Shown: piece by piece, positions 53,084 through 61,949 of the stretch | Position numbering within the stretch: the stretch's first letter is position 1 | How the letters are laid out: the number at the start of each line of letters is the position of its first letter | Assembly: GCF_030124375.1 (NCBI RefSeq) | Contig: NZ_JASKLS010000003.1 | Coordinates: 479,337-543,336, forward strand | Source: Sinorhizobium sp. 6-70 | Lineage (GTDB): Bacteria; Pseudomonadota; Alphaproteobacteria; Rhizobiales; Rhizobiaceae | DNA: 64,000 nucleotides | Reading direction: 5' to 3' | Notes under the pieces: model-generated | What the model saw: the letters and a program-made list of their open reading frames with translations, nothing else | What the model was told of the DNA's origin: nothing | Databases searched by the model: none | Position numbers and translations under genes: made by a program

Positions 53084-53464
53084 CGCTCTACCCCCAGCTC
53101 CCGCGAATCGGATTGCACGCATCGACCCGAAGGCCTTGCCGTGCTCAAGTAGCTGTCAATCAAAGTATCCGGGAATTTTGAACACGAGCGCCGCAATCGT
53201 GCCGTGCGTCCTGGCGCTATTCTGGATGTGCAACATTTCACGGCAAGCGCGCCGACGGGCCTCAGGTTGACCCCTCATGCCACCAAGCGCGCCCCTCCCT
53301 CTTTCTGCTGATTCAAGATCAGCAGGCAACGAATTTTAGCTATACATACATTAGCCGCAGGTTATTTTACCGGCCTTACTAAATCGCCGCAATCCTATTT
53401 TTCGCCGAACAGCTTTTCTGGTATTCGCACACTTAACAAGCGGCGTTTCTTGATAATTCTGGCG
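53084..53464. other. Intergenic region, no gene recognised
   Basis: About 380 bp with nothing I can support as coding. It contains the promoter region of the LuxR-type gene and borders a decayed transporter gene that begins near 53465. Confidence 0.35.
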
Positions 53465-54085
53465 TACCGCAGCTCCCGTCCATCATTTACTCCGTCGGAC
53501 TCATCGCCCCGGCCGAGTTTGCGTCCATCCGCAGGGTTCGGCGGATGGAGTTCCGCTGGGCGCTGGCGGCGTTCCTCGGAGTGCTGGTCTTCGGCACGCT
53601 TCAAGGCATCGTGGTCGCGATCGCCCTTTCGCTGATCGGGCTGGCCAGTCAGTCGGCAAAACCGAGGGTCCACGTCATCGGCCGCAGCGGGACACCGATG
53701 TGCTCCGGCCGCTATCACATGAGCATCCCGACGATGACACGCTCGAGGGCTTGCTGATCCTCCGTCCGGACGGCCGGCTCTTCTTTGCTAACATTCAGCA
53801 GGTTGCGGATCAGATCCAGTCGCTGGTGCCTGAGCATAAGCCGCATGTGCTCGCGCTCGATATGAGCGGCGTCTTTGACATCGAGTATTCCGCCATTCAG
53901 ATGATGATCGAGAGCGAACGGCGCCTCACCGCACAGGGCATCACGGTGTGGCTGGCAGGATTGAATCCGGATGTGCTCGACTACGGCCGGGCCCCGGTCT
54001 CGCCGACAAACCCGGCCGCGAGCGGCTCTTCTTCAGCATACATGCCGCTCTCCAACCCTATTTGGAAGGCGTTAGCGACAGCTAG
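53465..54085 (+). pseudogene. SulP sulfate/anion transporter C-terminal remnant (frameshifted)
   Basis: Three reading frames in order encode the C-terminal part of a SulP transporter. They give the last membrane region (GLIAPAEFASIRRVRRMEF, WALAAFLGVLVFGTLQGIVV), the STAS domain (LILRPDGRLFFANIQQVADQI, ALDMSGVFDIEYSAIQMM) and its end (GLADKPGRERLFF, AALQPYLEG) up to a TAG at 54083-54085. Frameshifts fall near 53700 and 53990 and the N-terminal membrane domain is missing. Broken gene. Confidence 0.7.
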
Positions 54086-54469
54086 GGACGGAACTCGGCC
54101 AGCCGCATCCTGGCGCCGCGCACTACTGATTGGCTCGCGGCGTCCCTGCGTACGCCCCACCGATAAGCAAGAGCTTCGCTGCTCGGCGTAAGGTTGACCG
54201 AAACATAGAAGGCAGAGCCGACGACTAATAAAGAAAGCGCTTTGCAGCCTTTGCCAGTTGCTTGGGCGACGACGTCGTAGGGTCAGCACCGGAAATTCCC
54301 TTCGCTGTCGACGAGTGACCCCACTGGGTCGACTTTGGCCTTCACCCAGGGCCAACGAGCAGCGCTTCACCGAGACGCGCCGCTTTGGGTCTCCGGAACG
54401 TGCCGGCGCAATACTTTCGTGGATTCTCGGCTCGCGATCCACTACTCTCTCAGGCGGGAGGAAATCGGT
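54086..54469. other. Intergenic region, no gene recognised
   Basis: About 384 bp between two gene remnants. Frames through it, including one long minus-strand frame across 53981-54739, have no family match or credible start and cross the remnants antisense. Nothing supportable. Confidence 0.35.
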
Positions 54470-54730
54470 TTGGAACGCCGCCTCGCCGCCATTATGGCCG
54501 CTGACGTAGTTGGCTACTCGCGTCTGATCCGGACTGATGAGGACGGGACACTCGCGGCGCTCAAGTCGCTGCGCACTGACCTGATTGGACCGAAGATCGC
54601 GGAACATCATGGGCGTATCGTCAAGCTCATGGGTGGCCCAAGAGGTGAACATCACAGCAACAAGCCGTGCAAGGCTCGCGGGAGCGCGATTCTGTCCGCC
54701 CCCAAGGCGACGTTCACGCTTAAGCTGTGA
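54470..54730 (+). pseudogene. Class III adenylate cyclase, truncated after the first ~55 residues
   Basis: From a TTG at 54470, preceded by GGGAGG at a good distance, the frame reads LERRLAAIMAADVVGYSRL and continues to HHGRIVKLMG. This is the start of a class III cyclase catalytic domain with the first metal aspartate (AADVVG). The match then stops abruptly and unrelated codons lead to a stop at 54730, so the GDG/EF and later motifs are missing. Remnant of a cyclase like the one at 16.5 kb. Confidence 0.65.
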
Positions 54731-54804
54731 AGGCAGCATTGCGCCCCGCTCCCGCCGTTCGCAAGGCGCATGCGCATGGCCTAAAGCGGACGTTCAATCC
54801 GTTT

Positions 54805-55174
54805 TTACTCGATCGACTCAGAAGTCGGCCGCACCAACCGGGATGGAAGCTGGATGATCTTCGACTGGTTGGTGCCGCGCTTGCCGCAGATGCCGGGCTT
54901 TTTGAAGAGGAAGGTCGTGACGATGGTCGAGGGATCGCCGTTCTTGGCGCCGTAGTAGAGATGATAGACCGGGATCACCCCGTCGAAAGACACCGTGCGC
55001 TTGATCGAGCAGGCCGAGTGTCTTCGTGTAGAAATCATAGTCTTCCTGCGCAGCGTCGGTGCTCAGCGTGAGGTGATGGTAACCGAGATGAACGACATGT
55101 TTCTTCTCTTCCAAATACCACGTTGGCGGGAACGGGGAATCGCAACCCGGCGCTGTTTTTGTTTCCGTCTTCAT
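54805..55174 (-). pseudogene. VOC (glyoxalase/MhqO-like ring-cleaving dioxygenase) remnant
   Basis: The minus strand encodes VHLGYHHLTLSTDAAQEDYDFYTKTLG, then a frameshift near 55012, then IKRTVSFDGVIPVYHLYYGAK and STIVTTFLFKKPG in another frame, ending near 54805. This is the first module of an MhqO-type VOC protein with the first metal histidine (GYHH). The remaining two thirds are missing. The possible start is at 55174. It lies immediately downstream of the M20 gene of the oxidative cluster. Confidence 0.65.
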
Positions 55175-55294
55175 TACTCGTCCCGCACGATTTCTCTTCA
55201 ATCTCATCCTCGACAATCTGATTACAGACATAACGGTGCCGAAGCCGTGCTCGCCTCTGTCAGATATCGAGGGATGGAGAGAGCAAACGGCAAC

Positions 55295-56464
55295 TTAATC
55301 GGCGAGAAGTGTCTCGGCGAGCTTGACCCAATAGGCGATGCCATAGGGGATGGCCTCGTCGTTGAAATCATAACTCGGGCTGTGAAGATTCGCGGTGTTC
55401 CCGTTCCCGATGATGATGAAGGCCCCGGGCCGGGCTTCCAGCATGTAGGAGAAATCCTCTGCGGCCATTCGCGGCTCGATACCCACGCGAACGAATTCGG
55501 GGCCAACGACCGACTGCGCGACCTCAATAGCGCGCCCGGTCTGCTCACGATGGTTGAAGGTGGCCGGATAGCCGCGCGTGTAATCGACCGTTGCGGCCGC
55601 CCCATGGGCCAACGCGATTGAACTTGCGACCTCGAAGAGCCGGCGCTGTGCCCAATCACGCGTATCGGGACGCAGGGTTCGCACGGTGCCAGACAACCGG
55701 ACTTCGGCCGGGATGACGTTGGGCGAATGGCCGCCGTTGATCGTCGCGACCGTTATCACGACCGACTGCAGGGGGTCGGTTTCCCGAGCAACTAGACTTT
55801 GAAGCGCGACGACGACATGCGAGGCCGCGACGACAGGGTCAATCGAAAGGTGAGGCTGCCCCGCGTGACTGCCTCGCCCCCTGATCGTAATTTCGAATGT
55901 ATCCACAGCCGCAAGAATTGCTCCCTCGCGGATCGCAAATTCGCCGATCGGGATCCCCGGCTCATTGTGCATGCCGAACACCTGAGCAATGCCGAACCGC
56001 TCCATCAATCCATCTTCGACCATGGCCAGGGCGCCCGCACCACCCTCCTCTGCCGGTTGGAAAATGACTGCGACGGTGCCCCGGAATTTGCGAGTCTGCG
56101 CCAACAGTCGCGCGGCGCCGAGCAGCATCGCCATGTGCCCGTCATGACCGCAGGAATGGGCTCTGCCGTCCACCTTTGAAACCCAGGCACGGCTTCCGCT
56201 CTCTAATATGGGCAGGGCATCCATGTCGGCACGCAAGCCTATGACCGGACCTTGGCCGAGATCGCCCCTGATCAGCGCAACGACGCCAGTTCTGCCAATA
56301 CCGGTCTCGACGAGATCGCAGCCAAAAGCGGACAGCTTGTCGGCCACGAATCTTGCCGTCTCGTGGACCTCGTAAAGAAGCTCGGGATTTTGATGGAGAT
56401 GCCTCCGCCATTCCGTGACATCGGCTGGCAAGTCGTGGTTGACGGCGGGCTGGGAAACGCTCAT
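55295..56464 (-). CDS. M20-family amidohydrolase (hippurate/N-acyl amino acid hydrolase-like)
   Basis: A 389-residue dizinc amidohydrolase of the M20D type: RADMDALPI (79-87), C105 and H107 in HSCGHDGH, E139/E140 in PAEEGGAGA, H166 in GMHNEPG and the C-terminal NLHSPSYDFND. All expected metal ligands are seen. It hydrolyses amide-linked conjugates such as N-acyl amino acids or auxin-type conjugates. It is the last gene behind the LigA/LigB-like pair, so it may free an aromatic substrate from a conjugate or cleave an amide formed after ring opening. Confidence 0.85.
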   Translation of the reverse strand: MSVSQPAVNHDLPADVTEWRRHLHQNPELLYEVHETARFVADKLSAFGCDLVETGIGRTGVVALIRGDLGQGPVIGLRADMDALPILESGSRAWVSKVDGRAHSCGHDGHMAMLLGAARLLAQTRKFRGTVAVIFQPAEEGGAGALAMVEDGLMERFGIAQVFGMHNEPGIPIGEFAIREGAILAAVDTFEITIRGRGSHAGQPHLSIDPVVAASHVVVALQSLVARETDPLQSVVITVATINGGHSPNVIPAEVRLSGTVRTLRPDTRDWAQRRLFEVASSIALAHGAAATVDYTRGYPATFNHREQTGRAIEVAQSVVGPEFVRVGIEPRMAAEDFSYMLEARPGAFIIIGNGNTANLHSPSYDFNDEAIPYGIAYWVKLAETLLAD

Positions 56465-56519
56465 TGGGACACTCTCGATTGTGGGGGGATGGGGCGCTTG
56501 GACATCTGACGATTGGCGT

Positions 56520-56891
56520 CTAGGTCATGATCGAAGGGTAGTCCCTGCCGCGCCAGTGCCGCAGCTTCTCGGCGAACTCTCTCTGAAAGGCCAAGGGACC
56601 GAGTCTTTGCCTGTACGGCTCGTCATAGATGCCGATGAAGAGGGTGAGGTTGAGAAAGAAGTGAGCACCCATCTCGAACAGGCTGACGAAGTCATGCTCG
56701 ACCAGCGCCTTGCGCTCTGCATCCGTGAAGGCGTGCGCCGTCGACGCTTCGACCTCGTTTCCGATCAGCTTGGGTCCGATGGATTGCTCCCATACCGAGA
56801 CGAAGCTGCGAGGCTCTTCGGTATAGCGCGCGAGCAGGCGAGGATCGCGATCCACGGTGAAGAGGAACTTGTTGACGTAGTACTTGCTCAT
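56520..56891 (-). CDS. LigA-like small subunit of an extradiol dioxygenase
   Basis: A 123-residue helical protein with the LigA pattern (TDAERKALVEHDFVSLFEMGAHFFLNLTLF), the non-catalytic alpha subunit of protocatechuate 4,5-dioxygenase-type enzymes that covers the active site of LigB. Its ATG overlaps the stop of the LigB-like gene (ATGA), so the two subunits are made together. Confidence 0.83.
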   Translation of the reverse strand: MSKYYVNKFLFTVDRDPRLLARYTEEPRSFVSVWEQSIGPKLIGNEVEASTAHAFTDAERKALVEHDFVSLFEMGAHFFLNLTLFIGIYDEPYRQRLGPLAFQREFAEKLRHWRGRDYPSIMT

Positions 56892-57748
56892 CGCACCGCC
56901 TCCTTCGGGAACCAGGTGAAATACGCTTCCATCGTGTGAAAGAGATCGAGGTAATCGACGTAGTCGGCCTCGGCCGCTCCGGCCACGCCGAGCATGAGTA
57001 TGAAATTCAGAAAGCCGTGCGTTGCATTGCCGCTGGCCTCCAGGCTCTCATGCGTGACCGAAGCGAGGATGGCCCCGATGTTTCCGGTTCGCAGCCAATC
57101 GATCGCCTGTCGATCGAATTCGGGGTCCGGGCCGGCTTCCATGAATTGTCGAGGGCCACCAAGCTCGAGCGACAGATGGCCTGTCCCGATGGCCGCAACC
57201 CTCTTGTCGGACGGATAGTCCTCGATCGCTTTGCGGATCGCGCGTCCCAATTCGAGGAAGCGTCTTGGAGACGGCAGGGGCGGGGCAAAGATATTGGTGT
57301 AAATCGGCACGATCGGCAGATCGTTTTGCGGCCGAACTGTGATGATCGGACAAACGATCGAGTGATCGATCTTCAACTCGTTCGAGAACGCGAGGTCGAA
57401 ATCCTGCGCCAGAAGCGATTGATGCAGGAAGCGTGACATGTCCTCGTCGCCGGAGAGCTTGTAGCTCGGAATGCCGAACTCACGTTCCTCGTTGTAGAAG
57501 GTGGCATCGTACCAGGATGCCTTTCCGATCAGGAACTGCGGATAGTTGTCCAGGAAGATCTGATGGAAATGATCCGAACCGATCATCACCAGGATATCCG
57601 GTCGCGCGCCGGTCAGTGTTTCGCGATAGGCCTCTACCTTTCGCTTCCACTCGGGCGCCTGCGGCATTTGCTCCTCGGGCGGAGCCGTTGTCGCCTTGAG
57701 GTAAAACGGATGGTGGGTGGATGCGAGGGTCGCGACGAGTCTTGCCAA
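56888..57748 (-). CDS. LigB-like catalytic subunit of an extradiol ring-cleavage dioxygenase
   Basis: A protein of about 286 residues of the class III extradiol family. THHPF near the N-terminus holds a metal histidine, GSDHFHQIFLDNYPQ and LKIDHSIVCP are typical of the family and GTGHLSLELGG corresponds to the conserved region before the catalytic site. It opens a catechol-like ring next to the hydroxyls using Fe(II) and O2. The TTG at 57748 was chosen because GGAGAAG precedes it; an ATG at 57790 is possible. The ring substrate is not known. Confidence 0.8.
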   Translation of the reverse strand: MARLVATLASTHHPFYLKATTAPPEEQMPQAPEWKRKVEAYRETLTGARPDILVMIGSDHFHQIFLDNYPQFLIGKASWYDATFYNEEREFGIPSYKLSGDEDMSRFLHQSLLAQDFDLAFSNELKIDHSIVCPIITVRPQNDLPIVPIYTNIFAPPLPSPRRFLELGRAIRKAIEDYPSDKRVAAIGTGHLSLELGGPRQFMEAGPDPEFDRQAIDWLRTGNIGAILASVTHESLEASGNATHGFLNFILMLGVAGAAEADYVDYLDLFHTMEAYFTWFPKEAVR

Positions 57749-57964
57749 AGCGCTTCTCCATGATGACGACAGCACGCGTGCCGAGCTCATCTATGGGGCA
57801 TTGGTTTTCTGCCCGGATTTCAGGGAAACGAATTTGGTTGCGTTTGAAACGATACCGGACGCCGCATGCACGACCGGCGCGGCTGCGCCCCGAGGGCTCC
57901 CACCAAATTCCCGAAGGCAGACCGTCGCCGTATCGGACCACGGCGAAGGCATGGGACGCGTTCC

Positions 57965-58681
57965 TCAGCCCTTGTTCCGATGGATGACCTTGACGTCGGC
58001 ATCGAACAGGTAGCCGGCTCCCCTCTCCGTCTTGATCAGGGACGGCTTGGAGGGATCGGTCTCGAGCTTTCTTCGCAAGCGAAGGATGAGCACATCTATG
58101 CTTCGATCAAAGACTTCCTCATCGTGGACGCGACTTGCCGAAAGAAGCTGCTCTCGTGACAAGATCTGGCGTGGAGAACGAAGGAATGCTGTCAGCAGGT
58201 TGAACTCGCCAGCGGTCAGCTTCACCTCCTGGCCGTCGTGAACCAGCCTTCGGAGCTTGATGTTGAGCTCCCAGTCATCAAAGCCGTAGATGGTCTTGTC
58301 TTTTTTCGTGCTGATAATGGGACGTTCGCGCAGTGAGGAGCGGACGCGGGCCAGCAATTCCCTCGTTCCGAAGGGCTTGGTTATGTAGTCGACGGCACCG
58401 AGTTCCAGACCCACAACCTTGTCCGCCTCCTCGAGGCGATCTCCACTGATGATGATGATCGGACAATCCGAGGTGCTGGAAAGCTTCCTGACAATGTCGA
58501 GACCGTCCTCGCGCCCCAGATTGAGATCGACGATCAGAAGGTCGACCTCGTCCGTGCTGAGCACCCTCTGCAGGTCCTGGCTGCCGCTCAGCCCGGTCAC
58601 TCTCAGGGCATGCTGGGAAAGATAGTCCGTCAGCAAGCTGCGGATGGCGAGGTCGTCATCGATGACCAGAACATGCTTCAC
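57965..58681 (-). CDS. OmpR-family response regulator (orphan)
   Basis: A 238-residue response regulator with intact receiver residues (D8, D9, D52 in LLIVDLNLG and K102 in YITKPFG) and an OmpR winged helix (SREQLLSAS, DVLILRLRRKLE, TERGAGYLF). The GTG at 58681 fits the receiver start; the in-frame ATG at 58840 adds a non-conserved tail. No histidine kinase gene is nearby. It sits inside the oxidative cluster on the same strand and may regulate it. Confidence 0.82.
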   Translation of the reverse strand: MKHVLVIDDDLAIRSLLTDYLSQHALRVTGLSGSQDLQRVLSTDEVDLLIVDLNLGREDGLDIVRKLSSTSDCPIIIISGDRLEEADKVVGLELGAVDYITKPFGTRELLARVRSSLRERPIISTKKDKTIYGFDDWELNIKLRRLVHDGQEVKLTAGEFNLLTAFLRSPRQILSREQLLSASRVHDEEVFDRSIDVLILRLRRKLETDPSKPSLIKTERGAGYLFDADVKVIHRNKG

Positions 58682-59424
58682 GACGGCGCCCCGACATGTG
58701 CGCGACGACCGATCGAATGCCCACCGGGCAGGTCCCCTGACCGCAGACCGGGGCCTGCCTTTGACGAAACTTGAACGCCAAGAATTCGCATACTGGCTTT
58801 GCGAGTGCCTGTTTGCCTTCTCATTGCCTGGAGATGGCAACGTAAACAGGCTGGGTCTGCGAGCGCTTCACTCATTGAAACCTTCCTTCTTTCATCCGAA
58901 GAAGGCGGATCATAAGCGGCAGGCCAATCTACCACAAGAAGCATTTTTATCAATTATATCATTTTTTGGCGACTCCAGCGACTTGCGCCGAGACAGAGCC
59001 GTCGAGGTACGAACTCGCCCTCCCACGTTCCTCGTCGAATTGCTCTTTCTCCATCAACACAAGGTCCTCCGGCAGAGGATAATAGGGAGAGCAATAGATG
59101 GAAGCCGCTGTAGCCGATCCAAAGGCCTGTAAAAGAGTGGACGCTGCGCCTCTACAATCAAGTTCGCTGAACTTGTTGTAGATGACGACAGGCAACCGGA
59201 ACACGCAGACAATCAATCGAAACATGACATGGCATCCATTGTAGTTTTATTTTTCAGGTGAGGAGCGAGGGGCGCGGTCTCGAAATACCGACGGCCGCTC
59301 CCGCGGGGGTCGCATTGGGCGCGGCAAGGACATCGGCAGAAGCGGCGCAGTTTGAACGGCCCGTCTGTTGCCGTCTTGCGCCGTCGACCCTTGCCACGAT
59401 CCCAGGCAAAAGACCGCGATTGCC
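58682..59424. other. 743-bp stretch without a confident gene
   Basis: Between the response regulator and the first P450 gene on the minus strand. An 88-codon frame at 59225-58959 (starts MFRLIVCVFRLP) lacks a ribosome binding site and a recognisable family, so it is not called. No ferredoxin-like cysteine pattern was seen. The promoter of the regulator gene must lie here. Confidence 0.4.
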
Positions 59425-60639
59425 CTATCGCCACCGGACGAGGAGCTCGTCGACCTGGCGAATTCCTGCATGCCCGTAGATACTGAGCTGCTGATCGCCC
59501 AGCTCCAGGGACAGAGGCGAACTGAGGAGAGCTGCGAGGGCTTCTTCCATCTCGATCCGTGCCAGAGCCTCCCCCAGACACCTGTGCTCGCCGCCACCGA
59601 ACACGGGGTGCCACTTGCCCAGCGGCCGTGTGAGGTTGAAATGGTCGGGATCCACGAAAACCTCAGGGTCCCTCAGAGCCGACATGGTGGACAGGAGCAC
59701 CGGACTGCCCCTCGGGATCACATATCCGTCCAGGCTGATGTCCTCGACCGCCAGGCGCGGGATCGAGGCGACGGCCGGCTCAAACCTCAAGGATTCCGAC
59801 ACGGCCGCGGCTACCATCGCAGGCTGATGGCGCAGCGCGCGCCACAGGCCGTCCTGCCGATCGAGGAGCAAGCCGACCATGATGACGATTGCCGCTCGCG
59901 TAGTGTCCGTGCCGCCCAGCACGACCGAGACGATCTGCATGACGGCTTCGAGGGCAGACATTCCGGCGGCCTCGTCGCCGCTTGCGACATAGTCGGACAG
60001 AAAATCCGCCCGCGGGCGCTTTCGACGATCGTCGATAACGCTCGATACATAGGAGGAGAGCTCGTTAATCGCCGCTTCGATATCGGGCAGGTCGTCCTGC
60101 GTCCAGGACGTGGTGAGGACCTTCGAGACCCTGTAGGCCAGGGAGGTGAAGAGCGGCACATCGCAACGCGGGATCCCGAGGATACCCGCAATGGTGATGG
60201 CAGGGATGGCAGCAGCATAGTCATCACGCAGCTTCATCACCCCATCCCCCAGCTTGAGCGTCACCAGCTCCTCCGCCAGAGATCGGACATTGGGACGAAG
60301 GCTCTCCATCATTCGGAAGGCGAAGCATCGCGAAAGGGGCTGCCGGCGACGGCGATGGGTATCGCCATTCGAGAAGAGCAGGCTATTCGAGACAAGATCC
60401 ATCACGGGACCACCGAAAATCCCGCGGGCCCTGACCAGTTCGGTTTCGATCTGCCGGGTCCTCGGGTCGCTGACCAGCGTCTGCACGTCATTGGCGCGCA
60501 GAACGAGAAACGCGCCATCTTCCCTTCGCGCGAAAGGGAACTCGGGACGAAGTTCCCTGTAGAATTCGTGTGGTGCCGCGTTGAGCGATGCAAAGCTCAG
60601 CGTCGGCGGGGAAATGGAAGTCTTGCCTGGCAGCGACAT
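59425..60639 (-). CDS. Cytochrome P450 (bacterial class I type), first copy
   Basis: A 404-residue soluble P450. The heme-binding FGGGEHRCLGEA (347-358, Cys354), the I-helix GGTDTT (242-247) and the ESLR K-helix motif (282-285) are all intact. It would hydroxylate a small substrate with electrons from a ferredoxin partner that is not encoded in the window. It lies 103 bases after an FAD monooxygenase gene, in a cluster with a second P450. Confidence 0.88.
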   Translation of the reverse strand: MSLPGKTSISPPTLSFASLNAAPHEFYRELRPEFPFARREDGAFLVLRANDVQTLVSDPRTRQIETELVRARGIFGGPVMDLVSNSLLFSNGDTHRRRRQPLSRCFAFRMMESLRPNVRSLAEELVTLKLGDGVMKLRDDYAAAIPAITIAGILGIPRCDVPLFTSLAYRVSKVLTTSWTQDDLPDIEAAINELSSYVSSVIDDRRKRPRADFLSDYVASGDEAAGMSALEAVMQIVSVVLGGTDTTRAAIVIMVGLLLDRQDGLWRALRHQPAMVAAAVSESLRFEPAVASIPRLAVEDISLDGYVIPRGSPVLLSTMSALRDPEVFVDPDHFNLTRPLGKWHPVFGGGEHRCLGEALARIEMEEALAALLSSPLSLELGDQQLSIYGHAGIRQVDELLVRWR

Positions 60640-60742
60640 GGTACGGAAGCCTCTCTTGTTGAGTGACTCCGTTATCCTTCATGCTAGCGGCACCATTCTT
60701 TCAGGATCGGGGGATACGATTTCAACTGTAAGACGGCAGCGT

Positions 60743-61852
60743 TCAAAGCGGTTTTTTCAGGAGGCTGTAGGATCTGCGATAGATCGCTCCTCCGGCAAAC
60801 CGCAGAAGCCCATTTCTGACCGCCGGTGGCAAACGGCGCATCTTGTCGCGTGCCGCGCATTGCCTGTGAACCCAGTCCGCCCTGACTTTTTGTCTGCTCT
60901 GATAGCGACCCAATGCAATCTCGATGCCGGGCGTTGCGGCAAGTTCCTCGGCGAGAACAAGAGCATCCTCGATTGCCAGGCAAGCGCCCTGTGCCATGCT
61001 CGGAGGAGATGCATGGGCAGCGTCTCCCACCAACGCGACACGGTTCTGATACCATGTCCCCATCCACAGTCGCACCAACTCTGCAAAATGGACGACGGCT
61101 TCAGACGACAGCTCGAGAGCAGGTCGCAGCGGACCTGCTATCGCCTCAAACAGCGGCAGCAATGGCGTCTCGTAAGAATAGTCCCCAGCCGAGGCCTGGT
61201 CGACGGACATGTCCGCGTAGATGTAGAGTTCAGTCTTCGAAATCGGCTTCGCCAACAGGCTGCGATCGGCTCCCAGCATGACGGACCATTCGTCAACGGA
61301 GCAGGTATTTGGAACGATGAAACGCCAGCAGACATTCCCGACATATTCAGGACTGGCCGCCTGCTTGAAGGTCAATCCTCGCACAGCGGAATTGACCCCG
61401 TCGGCTCCGATCACGAGGTCGAAATCGTCCATGCATCCGTCTGCGAAGTAGACATGGCAACCTTGGTTGTTGCTCGAGATATCGACAATCTGGCGGAACT
61501 CGATGTCGTCGGGATCCATGCCGTCGTTGAGCAATTGCCACAGGTCGGATCTCCTGATCGACCGGCACGACGCGACATCGCGCCAGTACTCATTGGTGTC
61601 GACCGATAAAAGCAGCCGTCCCCTCTCATTATAGAACCGTTGGGAGTTGACGGCATGGGACAGCCGGAACAGGCCTTCCCGCAGCCCAAGGTCGCAGAGC
61701 GCTCTGACGCCATTTCCGGGCAGGAACAGCCCTGCCCCGCCCGCTCCGGCCGAGCGGTTTCGTTCAATAACCTTGACGGTGAAACCGCGTCGGACCAAAG
61801 CCCGTCGGGCTGCCAGACCCGCGACGCCGGCCCCTACGATGAGAACGCGCAT
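60743..61852 (-). CDS. FAD-dependent aromatic monooxygenase (PHBH-like)
   Basis: A 369-residue flavin monooxygenase: N-terminal GAGVAGLAA (7-15), the middle IGADGVNSAVRG (DG motif) and the second FAD motif RVALVGDAAHASPPS with the GD pair. These are the three hallmarks of group A hydroxylases such as p-hydroxybenzoate and salicylate hydroxylases. It would add a hydroxyl to an activated ring before ring opening. It lies between the two P450 genes. Confidence 0.85.
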   Translation of the reverse strand: MRVLIVGAGVAGLAARRALVRRGFTVKVIERNRSAGAGGAGLFLPGNGVRALCDLGLREGLFRLSHAVNSQRFYNERGRLLLSVDTNEYWRDVASCRSIRRSDLWQLLNDGMDPDDIEFRQIVDISSNNQGCHVYFADGCMDDFDLVIGADGVNSAVRGLTFKQAASPEYVGNVCWRFIVPNTCSVDEWSVMLGADRSLLAKPISKTELYIYADMSVDQASAGDYSYETPLLPLFEAIAGPLRPALELSSEAVVHFAELVRLWMGTWYQNRVALVGDAAHASPPSMAQGACLAIEDALVLAEELAATPGIEIALGRYQSRQKVRADWVHRQCAARDKMRRLPPAVRNGLLRFAGGAIYRRSYSLLKKPL

Positions 61853-61949
61853 GGAACGACCTGTCTTTCGTTGAAACCATTGTTTGCACCTTCAGGACTG
61901 ATCGCCTGAGCTGCACGCCCAGAGTTTCGCCATGCCCTTTTTGTCCGTC

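Noticed and set aside
53981..54739. Minus-strand reading frame of 252 codons
   Set aside because: It crosses the SulP and cyclase remnants in antisense and has no family match or ribosome binding site.
58959..59225. 88-codon minus-strand frame between the response regulator and P450 genes
   Set aside because: No ribosome binding site, no ferredoxin-like cysteine pattern and no recognised family; kept only as part of the unassigned stretch.
59368..60666. Long plus-strand reading frame of 432 codons
   Set aside because: It runs antisense to the first P450 gene, whose heme, ExxR and I-helix motifs prove the minus strand to be coding.
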